Origin: Pseudomonadota bacterium
Lineage (GTDB): Bacteria > Pseudomonadota > Gammaproteobacteria > UBA1113
Reading direction: 5' to 3'
Assembly: GCA_021778015.1 (NCBI GenBank)
Contig: JAJYCX010000017.1
Coordinates: forward strand, 1 to 38,987
DNA length: 38,987 nt
The position numbers and the translations under genes are program-made. The notes beneath the pieces were generated by a model, which did not search any database, had not been told where the DNA came from, and saw nothing but the letters and a program-made list of their open reading frames with translations. Below, piece after piece: positions 1-7,430 of this stretch; within the stretch, counting starts at the first letter, position 1, and each line of letters opens with the position of its first letter.

Positions 1-407
<407 letters not shown>

Positions 408-588
408 TATAACACCTGAGTAGTTTAACTAAAGAAATGATGTAGAAATGCAGATATTTTGGAAGGTTATGTTGCGAAGAACAAACAAAAGAGTACACAA
501 GAGAAAAGATAGCGTAGAAGTATTTGCGGATTCCACGAACAGGGCGAAGGTTGCAGACGAGAAAGAGCTGCAGCACAAGCCGACCGAT
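408..588 (+). other. 23S-5S intergenic transcribed spacer
   Basis: This spacer of about 180 nt joins the 23S and 5S genes. It holds no recognisable tRNA and no gene of its own. It would be removed during rRNA processing. Open frames overlapping it on both strands extend into the rRNA and are not credible genes. Confidence 0.8.
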
Positions 589-705
589 TTTCTGGTGATG
601 ATAGCGAACGGGTCCCACCTGATCCCATTTCGAACTCAGAAGTGAAAACGTTCAGCGCCGATGATAGTGTGATTTACTCATGTGAAAGTAGGACGTTGCC
701 AGAAA
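589..705 (+). rRNA. rrf: 5S ribosomal RNA
   Basis: About 117 nt, matching 5S architecture. The terminal helix pairs TTTCTGG (589-595) with CCAGAAA (699-705). The conserved loop B/C segment GGTCCCACCTGATCCCATTT is followed by CGAACTCAGAAGTGAAA and then by the CGCCGATGATAGTGT region. It lies about 180 nt after the 23S end, in the usual rrn order, and is followed by a strong intrinsic terminator. Confidence 0.96.
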
Positions 706-717
706 TTTAATACTAAG

Positions 718-749
718 AAGCCCGAGGCTTAAACCTCGGGCTTTTTTTT
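718..749 (+). terminator. rrn operon intrinsic terminator
   Basis: A 10-bp perfect stem, AAGCCCGAGG (718-727) with CCTCGGGCTT (734-743), closes a 6-nt loop and runs straight into a T tract. It lies 12 nt after the 5S gene, so it is the end of the rrn transcript. Confidence 0.93.
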
Positions 750-777
750 GCGTGTATTTTTCTACAAGTTTAGTGTG

Positions 778-1067
778 GGGCTCGGAAAATCCGTTTATAC
801 TGAGCCTCGCCGTATTCCGAGCCGCGCGCGTCAGCAAGCGGAAAGTATTCAACGCGAATTCTATTTAAGAACTCTTCGGATGAGTGGCTTTAGAATACTC
901 AATACATTCTCCGAGCCGCGACCGTGAGGGAGCGGCTCTTTCAAAAAAAAACCGCGCCCTTTCGGTCGCGGCTCGGAATTTCATTTCTATTTTTAGCCCG
1001 CGTCCTTAATGTTGCATTTTAAACCGAATTCGCGTTGAATACTTTCTGCTTGCTAAAGAGTCGTATT
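778..1067. repeat. nested inverted-repeat element (MITE/REP-like) in a 360-bp gene-free stretch
   Basis: The gap 750-1109 holds no gene. Outer arms at 833-861 and 1026-1054 are 29-bp inverted copies with one mismatch. Inside lies a second inverted pair, 911-936 against 951-976, about 22 of 26 positions matching and sharing CCGAGCCGCGACCG. The inner motif CCGCGACCGTGAGGGAGCGG recurs with two changes at 33743-33762, so it belongs to a dispersed family. There is no transposase. CGTATT on both sides (811, 1062) could be chance. Confidence 0.75.
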
Positions 1068-1109
1068 TTTGATATAAATTGAAAATCATAATAATTAAAA
1101 GGAAATAAA

Positions 1110-2771
1110 ATGGCTGTTGATAGAACTCAAATAGAACGCTGGTTTATAGAGCAATTGCAATTTTACAATATTAACCCCCGTAATGAGACAACCAATTGTG
1201 CCCATTGTGCTTTGGAATTGCATAACCGGATTGTAAGAGGCGAAGTGGTTACAAAGGGAGGGGTTGCAGCTAGAAAAGATGGAAGCCTAATCAAGGCGAT
1301 TCGAGAATACGATCAGATTATTACGGCTGTTTTTACGTCGGATCAGCGTTTGATAAGCGGTTTTTCGAAGGATGAGGATTTATCTGTACCCCATCGTGGC
1401 GAAGAATATTATATGGTGAATGAGGATGATAATGAAATTGTTAACTTCACTGTCCTTGACTGTGAAGAAGGCGGGCCGGAAGTATTATATAAGGTGCTGA
1501 AAAAGCAACCACGCGATAGCGTGGGGGTTTGTTTTGGCTTGATTTCTCTTAGTCTACAAATAAACCAGGAACTTGTAAAAGGGAAAGAGGATGAAAACCT
1601 AATAGAAGGGCACCTTATTAACTATTTTATTTGTGGTGATGAGGTTTTCTTTTTAGATTCTCAAGCCGGAACAATAACAAAAGAATTAGATCTTGCCCGT
1701 TATAAAAAGCAGATTTTCTACGTTCAAGCACGTCATAGGCCGGAGTTTTTACCATCTATTCAATCCCAGCCTATTGAGGTTAAGCCTGAATGTTCACCTG
1801 GAATGCTAGGGCCAGCTTCGAACTCAGTTTCATCCTCTAGTGCGGCACCTAGTCAGCATCAGCCTATTTCACCCAATCCTCAATTAGGCGCTGGTTCTAG
1901 CGAACAACCAGGCATAATGTCAATCGTGTTTTGCGATTTGTTTAAATATATGAAGCCTAGCAATAGCAAAATTTATGCTATGTATATTATGAATGTCCAT
2001 GCAAAGACTTTCAAAAAAATCAACGAAACTTCTCCTTCCAATGAGAGGAGAGAAGCGTTGTTAAAATTCAAAGGAAAGGTCGATAATCTTATACGCGCTA
2101 ACGCAATAACAGAGCAAAACATAAATTACCTGGCGCTCGAGTTTATAAAAACACTTATTCCTACATTATCACGTCAAGGGGAGTTTGCTTTTCAACAGAC
2201 AGCTGAAAAGTTTATTAACAAACTAAAGCAAGTTCTAGGTAACACTAAAGAGCAATACGCTGTTTTTCTTGCAGAATTCTATCTGGATATGCCTACTATA
2301 ATCGGAGAGAATCCTGAGATTTTTACAGGGGGGTATAGTGCTATCCGAGACGCAAAACATCAACCAAAGACATTTGAAATATTAAAAGAAGATTTTCCTG
2401 AAATAATCAAGATGGCCATAGAATTTGAAAAAGAGTTGGTAAGAAAAAATTTGCACGATCTCGAAACACCGAATAGTCTTTCACATCAAGAAAAAGTCAA
2501 AATTTTGGCGGCTATTCTCTTAGAACTAGAGAAATCGCTATTGTCCGAGTTCATTTCTTTCGTTGCTAGCTTTTTTGATGATGGATCGAAGTCAGAGTCT
2601 ATAAGCCCAATTCAGCCACATGGTTCTTCGTCCTCTAGCGCTTCGTCCTCTAGTGCTTCGTCCTCTAGCGCTTCGTCCTCTAGTGCTTCGTTCTTTGCTT
2701 CTTCGCCCTCAATGTCTTCATCCAATAGTTCTGCGCCCCCAAAGCCCCCTAGCAAGTGCTCCATTCTCTAG
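1110..2771 (+). CDS. papain-fold (Tox-PL/glutamine deamidase-like) candidate effector with Ser-repeat tail
   Basis: A 553-aa protein with no signal peptide or membrane segment. Residues 1-215 resemble the papain-like toxin fold (Tox-PL, Pfam glutamine amidase/OspI type): NC-x-x-C at N29-C33, GH-x-x-N at G167-N171, and LDSQ at 182-185, giving a plausible Cys30/His168/Asp183 catalytic set. A Ser/Pro linker (about 228-265) leads to a helical region (about 268-500), then low-complexity SSSAS units encoded by 15-bp DNA repeats. The C-terminus is KCSIL, which fits a CaaX prenylation box. The start is supported by AAGGA ahead of ATG 1110. Papain-fold toxins of this group cleave or deamidate host or rival proteins; the target is unknown here. 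A frameshift may have created the present tail (see findings). The fold call rests on motifs only. Confidence 0.62.
   Translation: MAVDRTQIERWFIEQLQFYNINPRNETTNCAHCALELHNRIVRGEVVTKGGVAARKDGSLIKAIREYDQIITAVFTSDQRLISGFSKDEDLSVPHRGEEYYMVNEDDNEIVNFTVLDCEEGGPEVLYKVLKKQPRDSVGVCFGLISLSLQINQELVKGKEDENLIEGHLINYFICGDEVFFLDSQAGTITKELDLARYKKQIFYVQARHRPEFLPSIQSQPIEVKPECSPGMLGPASNSVSSSSAAPSQHQPISPNPQLGAGSSEQPGIMSIVFCDLFKYMKPSNSKIYAMYIMNVHAKTFKKINETSPSNERREALLKFKGKVDNLIRANAITEQNINYLALEFIKTLIPTLSRQGEFAFQQTAEKFINKLKQVLGNTKEQYAVFLAEFYLDMPTIIGENPEIFTGGYSAIRDAKHQPKTFEILKEDFPEIIKMAIEFEKELVRKNLHDLETPNSLSHQEKVKILAAILLELEKSLLSEFISFVASFFDDGSKSESISPIQPHGSSSSSASSSSASSSSASSSSASFFASSPSMSSSNSSAPPKPPSKCSIL
2627..2686 (+). 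repeat. four 15-bp tandem repeats coding Ser/Ala
   Basis: Four in-frame units of TTCGTCCTCTAGCGC, alternating C and T at one position (AGCGC/AGTGC), code for the SSSAS tail of the preceding protein. A related segment, CATCCAATAGTTCTG, occurs near 2718 and again near 2777, just beyond the stop codon and in a different reading frame. Confidence 0.9.
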
Positions 2772-3005
2772 CGCACCATCCAATAGTTCTGTGCCCTCAA
2801 ATCCCCTAGTATAAGAAGTGCAAGTCAATTTCCATATTCTGGGGGGACTGGGGCTAATAGGTGTTATATTCATTTTTGGCTTCTACTGTCAGGCTGCGAG
2901 GATGACAACGGTTTAGTATTGCGCTCGCATCTTGAGATAGAATAGGTATAGACATAGCCGCTACTTTAAGATAATCTTTATACTATCAAGAATAGGATAG
3001 CTGCT

Positions 3006-3206
3006 ATGCATAGAGACAATGCAGCTATAATCGAAACATACTATACAGAGGTTGGGAAGAAGAATATTGAAGGGATAAAACGGTATTTGCACCCCGATGC
3101 TCAATTTATTAGCCTGTTTGTAACTGTAAGAGGAAAAGAAGCGGGGCTAGAAGCAACAAAGAATGTTATGACTTTTTTAAGAGCCTTACACTGCGTGCAA
3201 AATTAA
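3006..3206 (+). pseudogene. truncated NTF2/SnoaL-like protein
   Basis: The 66 residues match the N-terminal half of small SnoaL/NTF2-like proteins: an alpha helix ending in VGKKNIEGIKRYLHPDAQFI, then VRGKEA. Family members are usually 110-140 aa, so the C-terminal beta strands are missing. In another frame the reading continues as SLTLRAKLS after codon 59 and ends at TGA 3227-3229, which overlaps the next gene's ATG (3226) as ATGA. This fits an old translationally coupled gene broken by a frameshift or deletion near 3180. Even the shifted reading would be short, so material has probably been lost as well. Function is unknown; such folds bind or isomerise small ligands. Confidence 0.6.
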
Positions 3207-3225
3207 GTATTATCAAGGAGCTAAG

Positions 3226-3660
3226 ATGAAATCTATATGGTATAAACCAGCTAATGTGGAATATCTCAATCAGATAAGTAAAGGAACCATGGTTGATTTC
3301 TTGGGAATTTCATTTATTGAAATTGGCGACGATTATTTAAAAGCAACGATGCCAGTTACTGAAAAAACAAAGCAACCTATGGGTATTTTGCATGGCGGTG
3401 CTAATGTAGTGTTGGCGGAGACTTTGGCGAGCATTGCTGCTATGGGCGTATTAAATACGGAAACACATTATTCCGTGGGTTTAGATATTAATGCCAATCA
3501 TATACGCTCGGTCTCGGAAGGTATAGTCACGGGAATCACTAAACCATTACATTTAGGCCGTACCACGCAAGTATGGTCAATTGATATTTTTAATGAGAAG
3601 GGTAGTCTTACTTGTACATCGCGTATGACGGCGGCTGTCATAGAAAGAAAAAAAGTGTGA
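3226..3660 (+). CDS. hotdog-fold thioesterase, YdiI/MenI type
   Basis: 144 aa, the usual length for the PaaI/YdiI group of acyl-CoA thioesterases. The family signature is clear: LGI at 26-28, then PMGILHGGANVVLAETLAS, with His56, Gly57-Gly58 and the catalytic acid Glu65, and later the conserved PLHLGR and W-x-I strand. In E. coli, YdiI hydrolyses 1,4-dihydroxy-2-naphthoyl-CoA (menaquinone synthesis) and other aryl or acyl CoAs in the cytosol. No men genes are visible in this window, so the physiological substrate is open. AAGGAG lies 6 nt before ATG 3226. It follows the broken NTF2-like gene, with which it was probably once co-transcribed. Confidence 0.88.
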   Translation: MKSIWYKPANVEYLNQISKGTMVDFLGISFIEIGDDYLKATMPVTEKTKQPMGILHGGANVVLAETLASIAAMGVLNTETHYSVGLDINANHIRSVSEGIVTGITKPLHLGRTTQVWSIDIFNEKGSLTCTSRMTAAVIERKKV

Positions 3661-4025
3661 ATAAAGATATACTCGAAAATATGTGGATGATAAGTTGATT
3701 AGAGTTTTTAGTATTATGTGGACATACACACAGTACAGCGAGTTATCAACCTTTAAAAAATTTAAATGTAGCAGTAGGTTGTGCTGAATATTATGCTCCA
3801 CAAGTTCAGAAAATAATTTCGGTGTAGAAGGATAAATAGCATCTGTAACGCCAATCTCTAAGCAGAGTCTTATATCTGTCCAATTTATTGCCATAAAAAT
3901 TAATGCCCGATTTCAATCTCCAGCGGACGGAGCACTAGATTTGTGCAAAAATAAAACAAAAAAGTAAGGGTTTAGGTAATTAATGAACATTTTTAATCGA
4001 ATTTTCGCAAAACAGGGTAAAAAAT
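3661..4025. other. gene-poor stretch
   Basis: No gene is supported here. A minus-strand open frame starts near 3894 (ATG, reading MAINWTDIRLCLEIGV) and runs into the thioesterase. Its first 45 or so residues look protein-like and could be the remnant of a decayed gene, but no family is recognised and no good ribosome site is present. The rest is AT-rich sequence leading to the promoter at 4026. Confidence 0.4.
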
Positions 4026-4053
4026 TTGACCTTTTGTGTTTTTTTGCTATTCT
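4026..4053 (+). promoter_or_regulatory. predicted sigma-70 promoter
   Basis: TTGACC (4026-4031), a 16-nt spacer, then TATTCT (4048-4053). Transcription would begin near 4060, immediately before the hairpin at 4061-4077. Confidence 0.55.
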
Positions 4054-4060
4054 TAATACA

Positions 4061-4077
4061 CCACTCTGGAGGAGTGG
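4061..4077 (+). promoter_or_regulatory. 5'-end hairpin with GGA in the loop (candidate CsrA site)
   Basis: CCACTC (4061-4066) pairs with GAGTGG (4072-4077) around the 5-nt loop TGGAG. CsrA recognises GGA in a hairpin loop. The hairpin sits at the predicted 5' end of the transcript and about 10 nt before the ribosome site TAAGGAAG. It could instead be a simple RNA-stabilising 5' stem. Confidence 0.4.
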
Positions 4078-4100
4078 GAGTTAATTAAGGAAGTTAAATA

Positions 4101-4832
4101 GTGAGCACGAATTCACGTGAGGTTGTGGAAATTATTTCGCACAGTCTTACGCACAACGAGAGTAAGCACAGTTTTGCGCGCAATGAGATTCAGTACTATC
4201 TTGCGCATGAGATTGAGCACCATCTTGCATACGAGATCGCACGCCAGATTACGTCATTAATAAATGATGTGGTTGGTTGTGTTGTTGCTCTAGAGCCTCG
4301 TTTATCAGCAAATGATTTTAAATTTTCTCCGGTGCAGAGTGACGCATTGCGCTATGAAGAAAAGGCATATATAGAAGAAGTTGGTACTCAGTTTTTCGAA
4401 GAGAAACAAAAACGAATAGACGAAATCAAAAAGCTAGACGAAGAAAAAGCTATTCAAATTAAATTATTAGAGCAATTTAAAACACGTGCAGAGGCATGGT
4501 CAGAGAAGTGTGGCCCTGAAGTTATCGATCTTTTAAATAAAGATATGGAAAAAAGAAGGGCGCTTATAGACAATATAGAACAACGCATAGAAGAATATAA
4601 AAAGTGTATCCGTTTTGTAGAAGAACGAGAAGTTAAACTAGGTGCAGCACCTTCAGCATTTGTTTTAGCCCGCAATCCAATTAATACCGAGCTAGTTACT
4701 TTTGAGCAACCTAAAAAATTAACTAGCTCCTTTAATGGGTGCGGATTTTTCGCAGTTAAAAAACCAAAAATGCCTTCGATTACAGAAGACAAATTAACGC
4801 CAGCTTCTACTCTTATACCCACTATCGCATAG
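4101..4832 (+). CDS. unknown coiled-coil protein with N-terminal 8-9-residue repeats
   Basis: 243 aa, no recognised family. Residues 14-49 form imperfect repeats of 8-9 residues (for example LAHEIEHH then LAYEIARQ), visible also as repeated DNA at 4140-4244. Residues 90-175 are rich in Glu, Lys and Arg with heptad-like spacing, indicating a coiled coil. The C-terminal 60 residues are probably disordered and end in a Thr/Pro-rich tail. No membrane segment or signal peptide is seen. The start is GTG 4101, chosen because AAGGAA lies 8-10 nt upstream and no ATG fits better. It has its own promoter and stands alone. Soluble coiled-coil proteins with a polar tail are common among Dot/Icm effectors, but that is only an inference here. 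Confidence 0.6.
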   Translation: MSTNSREVVEIISHSLTHNESKHSFARNEIQYYLAHEIEHHLAYEIARQITSLINDVVGCVVALEPRLSANDFKFSPVQSDALRYEEKAYIEEVGTQFFEEKQKRIDEIKKLDEEKAIQIKLLEQFKTRAEAWSEKCGPEVIDLLNKDMEKRRALIDNIEQRIEEYKKCIRFVEEREVKLGAAPSAFVLARNPINTELVTFEQPKKLTSSFNGCGFFAVKKPKMPSITEDKLTPASTLIPTIA

Positions 4833-4864
4833 AGTGTAATCGCCAGTACAAACGCCATACTCCA

Positions 4865-6235
4865 CTAATCATCCCTTCTTTCTTTAAAAGATAATTTAAC
4901 ACAGCACCCTAAGAAAGGACTGCTTTCAGGTAAAGATTTTAGATGATTTATTTCTCCCGTTTTATCGACTAGCAGCGGTGCGAATTGGTTGTCATTCAGA
5001 AAAAGTTGTCTTGTAGGCTGTAACGGATGGTGCGAATCTGAGCTGACATCATTATGATAGAATTCGCAAACAACGTGATTAGCAAAAGTTTCTACCGGTG
5101 TGCCTTTGAGCTTAATATTTCCTTCCAATATTTCTAGTCTAAAAGTTTCTGTGACGTAACTGACTTCAAGCATGGCATTCCGTATACTCGGTATTTTGCG
5201 CGTATAAGGAGGCGATTCTAATAAACCGGGGCTTTGAAAAGAAAAATAAACAGGAATATTGTCCTCAGCAGACAGATATTTGGGTGCCATAAAAATAGGA
5301 ATGTAATCTTTAGATTTATAATGTGTGGTGTAAGCCTGTTTCAGTCCGGTAATGGGTGCGGCTTGATTGTTATCATTCGCTACTGCAAAGCCCGGTAAAA
5401 CGGATGCGCCGATCAACGATAGGTGTTTTACTAAACTGGCATGATAAGGATTCGGTTTTAAATGGCCACCCATCAACTCGGTAGATAATTTCCAAACAAA
5501 ATCAAAGGACACTTTATTACGCCAGCATTGTGATTGCTTCCAGCAATATTCTAGACAATATGCTTTTAATGGCAGCCAAGAGTCGACAGTCATGATTTTA
5601 TCTAACCAAGTATCTGGAAAGACTAAAATATCGGTAGTCCAAGCCTGAGCAAAGGAAGGGCTGTTGGCTATTTCTACAAAGGTTTCCCAATGGCCGTAAT
5701 TGTTTTTGGGGGATTTAGAGCGCAATTTATAAAAACTACGTAACCCCATATAACTGGAGGCATCTGTGGTTTTAGGGACTAAAAATAAGCTGCGCGCACC
5801 TGCGGAGATATTCCAGATATCTTTGATGTAGTATGACTGGGATGTTGTGTCTAAGGCTTCCCAAAGACCAAAAAACGAGCCTCGTTCTAGGTAGTTGACA
5901 GGGATTACGTTATTATTGACGTTGAAAAATATTTCAGCGGATTTATCTAGAATGAATGACACGGGCAAAAATCGGCGTTGCAAATTTTGTGCTATTGCAG
6001 AAGGGATCTGTGGATCGCCTAATGGTGCAACCCTGCCATCGTTAGTGGGAATAAAGCCTATGCCACTGTCGACAATTTTTGCCCCGAAGGGGTAATGCAT
6101 AAGATATAGCACATCTTCTTTACTGGGAGATACTTTATCAATGGCTGCGGCAAGTTCAGGATTAAGCGCCATAACTTGTGCGCGTACTTGCTCCCAGGTT
6201 ACCGTTTCTGTCCAAGCTTTATGCGAGTTAGGCAT
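4865..6235 (-). CDS. conserved-looking hypothetical protein, 456 aa
   Basis: A long intact frame starting at ATG 6235 with GGAG eight bases upstream. It shows no signal peptide, no clear membrane helix and no motif I can name. The composition is that of a globular, mixed alpha/beta cytosolic protein rich in aromatic residues, with several Trp residues in the middle third. The segment around residues 40-75 includes KEDVLYLMHYPFGAKIVDSG. It lies tail to tail with the preceding coiled-coil gene, separated by 32 bp, and appears monocistronic. No function is proposed. Confidence 0.7.
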   Translation of the reverse strand: MPNSHKAWTETVTWEQVRAQVMALNPELAAAIDKVSPSKEDVLYLMHYPFGAKIVDSGIGFIPTNDGRVAPLGDPQIPSAIAQNLQRRFLPVSFILDKSAEIFFNVNNNVIPVNYLERGSFFGLWEALDTTSQSYYIKDIWNISAGARSLFLVPKTTDASSYMGLRSFYKLRSKSPKNNYGHWETFVEIANSPSFAQAWTTDILVFPDTWLDKIMTVDSWLPLKAYCLEYCWKQSQCWRNKVSFDFVWKLSTELMGGHLKPNPYHASLVKHLSLIGASVLPGFAVANDNNQAAPITGLKQAYTTHYKSKDYIPIFMAPKYLSAEDNIPVYFSFQSPGLLESPPYTRKIPSIRNAMLEVSYVTETFRLEILEGNIKLKGTPVETFANHVVCEFYHNDVSSDSHHPLQPTRQLFLNDNQFAPLLVDKTGEINHLKSLPESSPFLGCCVKLSFKERRDD

Positions 6236-6518
6236 TCATGATACTCCAATTTCATCTTTTTATAGCACTCACGATTATTGTAACATGTTTAATCAAGACG
6301 AGTGAATCTTAAAAGGATAAATAAAATAGACCCTCGGATTTAGTTCTTGTTTTTAGCGGCTAAAATGGGTGGTGCTAAATCGATATAAATCTTCTGCTAG
6401 GGTTGAGTAGAAAGCTATATTTTTGTTTAATTAACGTACAGAGAATTATAGATCCTATAGTCCCCTCCCTCTACACTGATGCAAAAGGAGGAGGATTGCC
6501 GGGTGGGGCAAAAGAAAA
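6236..6518. other. intergenic region, no gene seen
   Basis: AT-rich sequence between the start of the 456-aa gene and the end of csrA (both on the minus strand). It should hold the upstream gene's 3' end and the downstream promoter. A GC-rich patch at 6462-6510 (CCCCTCCCT against GGAGGAGG) could pair imperfectly, but it has no clear T tract on either strand. No gene or convincing regulatory element was found. Confidence 0.4.
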
Positions 6519-6713
6519 TTATTCAGGTTCTTTTTCTTCTAAGGCTTTTTTTTCAGCTTGAATACGTTGATATACTTCTAATCGATGTACGCTGGTGTTT
6601 TTAGGTGCATTGATGCCTAAACGGATTTGACCGCCCTTGACTCCCAATACAGAAATATGAGTGTCATCGCCGATGACGATAGTTTCACCTAGATTACGGG
6701 TTAAAATTAACAT
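6519..6713 (-). CDS. csrA: carbon storage regulator CsrA
   Basis: 64 aa, typical CsrA length. It has the invariant start MLILTR, the GETIVIGDD turn, the strand [18 protein letters not shown], and [14 protein letters not shown], which includes the RNA-contacting Arg after VH. CsrA homodimers bind GGA motifs in mRNA leaders and repress or activate translation. In Legionella and Coxiella they govern the replicative-to-transmissive switch under LetA/LetS and small RNAs. AAGGAG lies 8 nt before the ATG. It follows a small unknown gene at 57 bp on the same strand, probably in one transcript. This is the canonical copy; a more divergent one is at 23681. Confidence 0.95.
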   Translation of the reverse strand: MLILTRNLGETIVIGDDTHISVLGVKGGQIRLGINAPKNTSVHRLEVYQRIQAEKKALEEKEPE

Positions 6714-6770
6714 ATACTTTCTCCTTAAAAAATAATAATGGGTTAATACATTAAATAAAACAAAATATTA

Positions 6771-7052
6771 TTATGCTGCCTCCTCTAGTTCATTTTCAAA
6801 ATCAACGATAATTTCCTCGTCGTTCCTTAACTTGCACCATTCATTGCTTTTTACGAATAAAAAATAATAGGCGAGATCATCATTTCCTACGCATTGCCTA
6901 ATGGTTTCGGGTTCTATTTGTCGAGGGTTACTCATCATCAATATTATGGATTCCAGGATATTGATCTGTTTTTGGGTGTCTACTGTATTAAGCTGTTCTA
7001 GAATAGCTAGGGCAGTGTAGTTGGGCAAAGATAATTCTTTGATGGGGTTCAT
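6771..7052 (-). CDS. small hypothetical protein upstream of csrA
   Basis: 93 aa, mostly helical and acidic, with a C-terminus rich in Glu and Asp. No family is recognised, and there is no signal peptide or membrane segment. ATG 7052 has GGAGA 6-8 nt upstream, and a perfect TATAAT (minus strand, 7067-7072) lies 15-20 nt before the start codon, implying a very short leader. It is followed by csrA after 57 bp, so it likely shares csrA's transcript. A role tied to CsrA is possible but rests on position only. Confidence 0.62.
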   Translation of the reverse strand: MNPIKELSLPNYTALAILEQLNTVDTQKQINILESIILMMSNPRQIEPETIRQCVGNDDLAYYFLFVKSNEWCKLRNDEEIIVDFENELEEAA

Positions 7053-7430
7053 ATGCGTCTCCGTTCATTATAGTTAATTGTTAAGTGGGAATCCCCCACC
7101 AAGCGTTACCTTGTTGTAATCTCCGTGTATTCAGAAGCAAAAAGAAAATTCTTTGTTTTGTAATTTATTGATATTTATATGTTTTCTGTTTAAATGGAGG
7201 CTAATGTAGTTCTGAAAGGGCCTTTTTATGTCAAGGCAGGACAAATCTGTTTTTATTAAAAATAGGTGCATTTAAAACCTCCATATCTAACTAAAAGAAT
7301 AACTCTACCTCCTATTTCCGATAGGAAGATCCAATAGGAAATATACTAGTAGCTTTTTCTTGCTTTGTCAACCTATCCCGCGTAAAATTTTCAATATTCT
7401 TATAAATATTTTTAAGGTGCTAGGAAGCCT
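7053..7430. other. divergent intergenic region with operator-like repeats
   Basis: This region separates two divergent genes and has no gene of its own. Toward the minus strand it holds TATAAT (7067-7072) beside the inverted repeat GTGGG/CCCAC (7086-7100). Toward the plus strand it holds CCTAT-TTCCG-ATAGG (7311-7325) with a second ATAGGAA copy at 7334-7340. The latter are candidate operators for the XRE regulator that starts at 7431. No strong plus-strand -35/-10 pair stands out. Confidence 0.4.

Noticed and set aside
2620-2814. Open frame with LRPLVLRPL repeats
   Set aside because: It is the +1 frame of the Ser-coding 15-bp repeats. It is only useful as evidence of a possible frameshift at the end of the 1110 gene.
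3577-3894. Minus-strand gene opposite the thioesterase 3' end
   Set aside because: It overlaps a well-supported gene, has no ribosome site and no recognised family; at most the upstream 45 codons are a gene remnant.
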